Positions 61,031 to 64,000 of a DNA stretch of 64,000 bases are shown one piece after another. The stretch is from Sipunculus nudus. Its lineage: Eukaryota; Annelida; Sipuncula; Golfingiida; Sipunculidae. The first letter of the stretch is position 1. The number at the start of each line of letters is the position of its first letter. The notes below the pieces were generated by a model. The model was not told the origin of the DNA. It searched no databases and saw only the letters and a program-made list of their open reading frames with translations. The stretch is taken from NCBI GenBank assembly GCA_026874595.1, contig CM049315.1:73172401-73236400 (forward strand). Direction: 5' to 3'. A program made the translations under genes and the position numbers.

Positions 61031-64000
61031 GATAACATATCCCCCAATAACAGATATCATCCCATTAAACAACGCCATTGGCATGACACTTTACATGGTG
61101 TATGAAATCTTGAATAAAAACTATACTTTGCTATCTATTCCCTTGAAATATCAGTTTTTAAAACGTTAAATCCTAATGTGAAAATAAAACCACAGTACTA
61201 TTAGGGATAACATGTGCTGTAGCCAAAGTTGGGCAAAATTTCAGATGTAATTTTGGCTATATCATTGATTCTTGATGAAATTAAGTTATATCTAGGAAAA
61301 AAAGTCTTTAGCTTCAGCAACTGCCCTGTTAAGTGATGTAAAATATGTTTCCTGATCATTTAAACAGTGCATTATGTTTGGGCCCATAACTTCCAGAAAT
61401 TAAGCAACACTGATCTTATATTTGGTATGTACATGGGAAATATGTATGGAAGAAAATGCATATTAACTATAATCATAAACAGATCAGTGGTTTTAATAGT
61501 TGGCAGTCTGAAGTGTAAAAATGGGTTTTTAAAGGAAAATGGGGGTTTCTCCTTAATAGCTCAAAGGAAAGAAGCCCTAGTGACCCTATTTTCAGCATGG
61601 TAGGAGATTTTGGCAACATCTAACTTTATGCAGAATTTTGGATTCGTAGGTCCAACGGTGTCAAGGACAGACGGCCAGACAGACGATAGACTAAGGACCA
61701 TTACTATAGCTCAGACAACTTGCAGTCAGATGAGCTTAAAAAAAGACAGATATCTGGTGTAATATTGGGTAAACAATTACATGTTGATGAACAGAATGTG
61801 TATTCTTGAAGTTAAATCGACAGCTTCAATACTTATCATGTTAAGTGATTAAAGTATATTGCCTGATATTTTTTGTGCAATTCTGTTTGGGCCCTTAACT
61901 TCTACAAACTTAACAGGTTTGACCTACATTCTTGCATGTGAATCAGAAATGGATGAAAATCTATGCTTATTATAAACATGAACAGATAATTTATTTGATA
62001 TCAGAAAGTACTCAAGTATAACTTAGGTCTGTGATGGACAATTGACTTTATTCCTTCATGCCGTGCAGACTGACATGACCAGAGTTGTGTTAGGTATAAG
62101 AATATAGGTACACCAAATGTTATGTTGAGTATTGTGTGATTTCTTAAAAATGTGACTGTCTTATGGAAGCAAAAGTCCAGAATGACAGGAAACAGAAATA
62201 GACCAGAACTACAGCTCAGATAACTTAGAGTCAGCTGAGCTATTTTTAAATGGAAAAAAGTGAGGGGGTAAAACTTAAACTATTTGTGCGAGTAGTATTT
62301 GGAAGTTACAGTGTTAAATTCTGAGATGTAATATTGATTTCTTAGGAAATTTTATGACGAAGCAGACATGGTATTTTTGTTTGTAGAAACAATTTATTTT
62401 CCACTCTTGCCCACTGATAAGCAGAAATGACATCTGAGTGAGGTTTTTATATATAAACTTGTTGATAACTGAAACAGACAACCAACTAATTGCAGTGACA
62501 ATCTTATGCTGTACAGTGGACAGTAGTGTTTAAATAATCTCCTCAGGTATTAAATCTGGAAATCATGCAACAAAACCCTTCAATAGGCAAATTGTACTTA
62601 AAAAAACTACAGGAAACCTAGATATATGATGCTTCATTTTATACATACATTTCAAAATGACCTGTACAGGGTATGTATAGAGGCAAAAAAATCTTCCATT
62701 GTGTGCATAAGAAACATCAAACAATTTACAATCATTGATATTTAAACAAGGTAAACCTGTGAAATGGGAAATATACATTAGGTATTACATGTCACATGCT
62801 TCATTGTTTGAAAGGTAATGATCACTTACTGATCTTCATGTTAAATATGAACATGTACAAAGAAAGTAGTAAACCATTTTGAAGACAGGCATAAGCAACA
62901 ATTACACAATTGTCAAATGTAAACTACTGGCATGGATATACACAAGACCAAAAATTGATTGTACCACAAAACTAAAATCAGGCTGATTTTCAAATCCCTC
63001 CTGAGAAATATGCCGGGCCATAACTCCTGCAAACATCATTGTAGATTGCAACACCAGTCTTGTGTATCAGAAAGCCCTGTGCAAGGCGCAGCTATCGCAC
63101 TGAATGAACCCTTGCCCTGTACATAGCTGCACCGACTGAACTGCGCTGAGCTGTCGCTAATACAAATCTGAGACAGTGGCCAGTCTGCCAAAGCTTATGT
63201 CAAAATATAATTAAAGATTTAATTGCATTCCGGTATCACACATTTGTGTGATGTCACAGCATCAAAGTGCTATATTACATATGGTAGGTGATAACCTTAG
63301 TCCGATTAATACCTCAAATAGTTACAACCAAAACATGCACTGCTGCCAATTCTGATACAGTTGCTTGTCAGCTAAGCTATTGGCTAAGCTATAAGACAAA
63401 ATCTGAACCTGATGCAAAATCTTTTTATACATACTGAACAACTTCGGCTATCAGGCTGACATCATTATAAGACTGTATTAATCAATTACAATTATACAAT
63501 CAATTACAATTACTAACAGATCCACATTAAAAGGGAAAGGACACAGATATAATCCATTTATGTATTAATATTACATGTGGCACTAGAAACAGATCAATCC
63601 CACAACATTTCACTTGTGACTGTTTTTGACATAAAATTTGGTGATGCTAGCTCCTGTTGTTTTTGAGAATAAATGGGTTCATGTACTGATGACTGATGTC
63701 ACCTGTACAAAAGAGGCACACCAAAGTGGGCATAAAATTTGGTGATAATAGCACCTGGTGTTCAGGAATTTGTAATTTTAATACTGTTAATGCTTCAGGC
63801 TGTGTCACTTGGCTAACAACCACTGAACTATTAAAATACACTTTTGAGACTCGTTCTGGGATAATATCGGTGACAAATATTGATCAATTTTGCTGGCAAT
63901 TACGGTAGATAGCTTCTCAAGGTTTTCAAGCTTTTTTCCCCAATACAGACAGCTGACAAATAAGCTAAATTACCCAGTTTTTTTATGACCATCACACAAG
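61031..64000. repeat. Dispersed repeats, no gene recognised
   Basis: Related blocks at about 61360-61740 and 61860-62240 share TTTGGGCCC(A/T)TAACTTC, a CTATGCTTATTATAAACATG-like block and a GCTCAGA(T/C)AACTT..AGTCAG(A/C)TGAGCT end. A copy on the opposite strand lies near 47430-47570. 'CAAGGACAGACGGCCAGACA' near 61660 is a wording common in bivalve dispersed repeats. From 62250 to 64000 only short motif-free open frames occur. A piece near 63640 shares GATGCTAGCTC(C/A)TGTTGTTT with 52860. Confidence 0.45.

Overview
The window looks like nuclear DNA from an invertebrate animal. It is AT-rich and gene-poor, with coding sequence cut into exons by GT-AG introns, many (TA)n tracts, several DNA-transposon families with terminal inverted repeats (TIRs), L1/Tx1-like and L2/CR1-like LINE remnants, a tRNA-derived SINE and long minisatellites. 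The repeat style suggests a mollusc, probably a bivalve. This is an inference, because no taxon-diagnostic gene is present. There is no operon-like layout, rRNA, convincing functional tRNA or CRISPR array.

Layout. 1-25 kb is mostly intergenic. It holds a diverged tandem duplication (0.87-1.47 kb), two GC-rich MITE-like palindromic elements (3.9 and 11.2 kb), a cluster of palindromic motifs (4.8-5.1 kb), a LINE C-terminal remnant (5.8 kb, minus), an inverted-arm element (7.6-10.0 kb), a decayed coding patch (12.3-12.95 kb, minus), a tRNA-like SINE head (13.05 kb) and a 2.0-kb hAT-like TIR element (17.7-19.7 kb). 25.08-26.41 kb is a PIF/Harbinger-type element with TTA target duplications and the N-terminal part of its transposase. 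An L2/CR1-type LINE end lies at 28.7-29.05 kb. At 30.0-31.3 kb a ~325-bp tandem repeat carries a CTCF-like motif in each unit. An ankyrin-repeat gene or pseudogene (four recognisable exons, several frame breaks) covers 31.8-35.6 kb and is followed by two unrelated minisatellites (35.65-38.02 kb).

38-64 kb. A candidate promoter and first exon lies near 38.35-38.61 kb. A decayed L1/Tx1-like ORF2 occupies 42.84-46.58 kb on the minus strand. A plus-strand split gene at 47.8-53.6 kb encodes a protein that reads like the DUF3987 family (P-loop ATPase/primase-helicase-like, best known from bacteria). Its second exon lies in a 1.03-kb tandem duplication and a 294-bp MITE sits in its last intron. A SINE with target duplications follows at 54.7-55.1 kb. 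Finally, a ~4.4-kb element with 14-bp TIRs and 6-7-bp target duplications (56.32-60.73 kb) has inserted into a CAGTGA-rich minisatellite. It carries on the minus strand a decayed gene of an uncharacterised, repetitive animal protein family. This is the best candidate for an undescribed mobile system, because the TIRs, the duplicated target and intact neighbouring copies of the target site are all visible here.

How parts relate. Nearly every recognisable coding segment belongs to a transposable element or has broken reading frames. The DUF3987-like and ankyrin genes each have consistent exon blocks but several shifts or stops, so they are either pseudogenes or real genes in an indel-prone assembly; long G/C homopolymers make the second possibility real for some breaks. 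All family names come from reading motifs by eye, and no database search was run.
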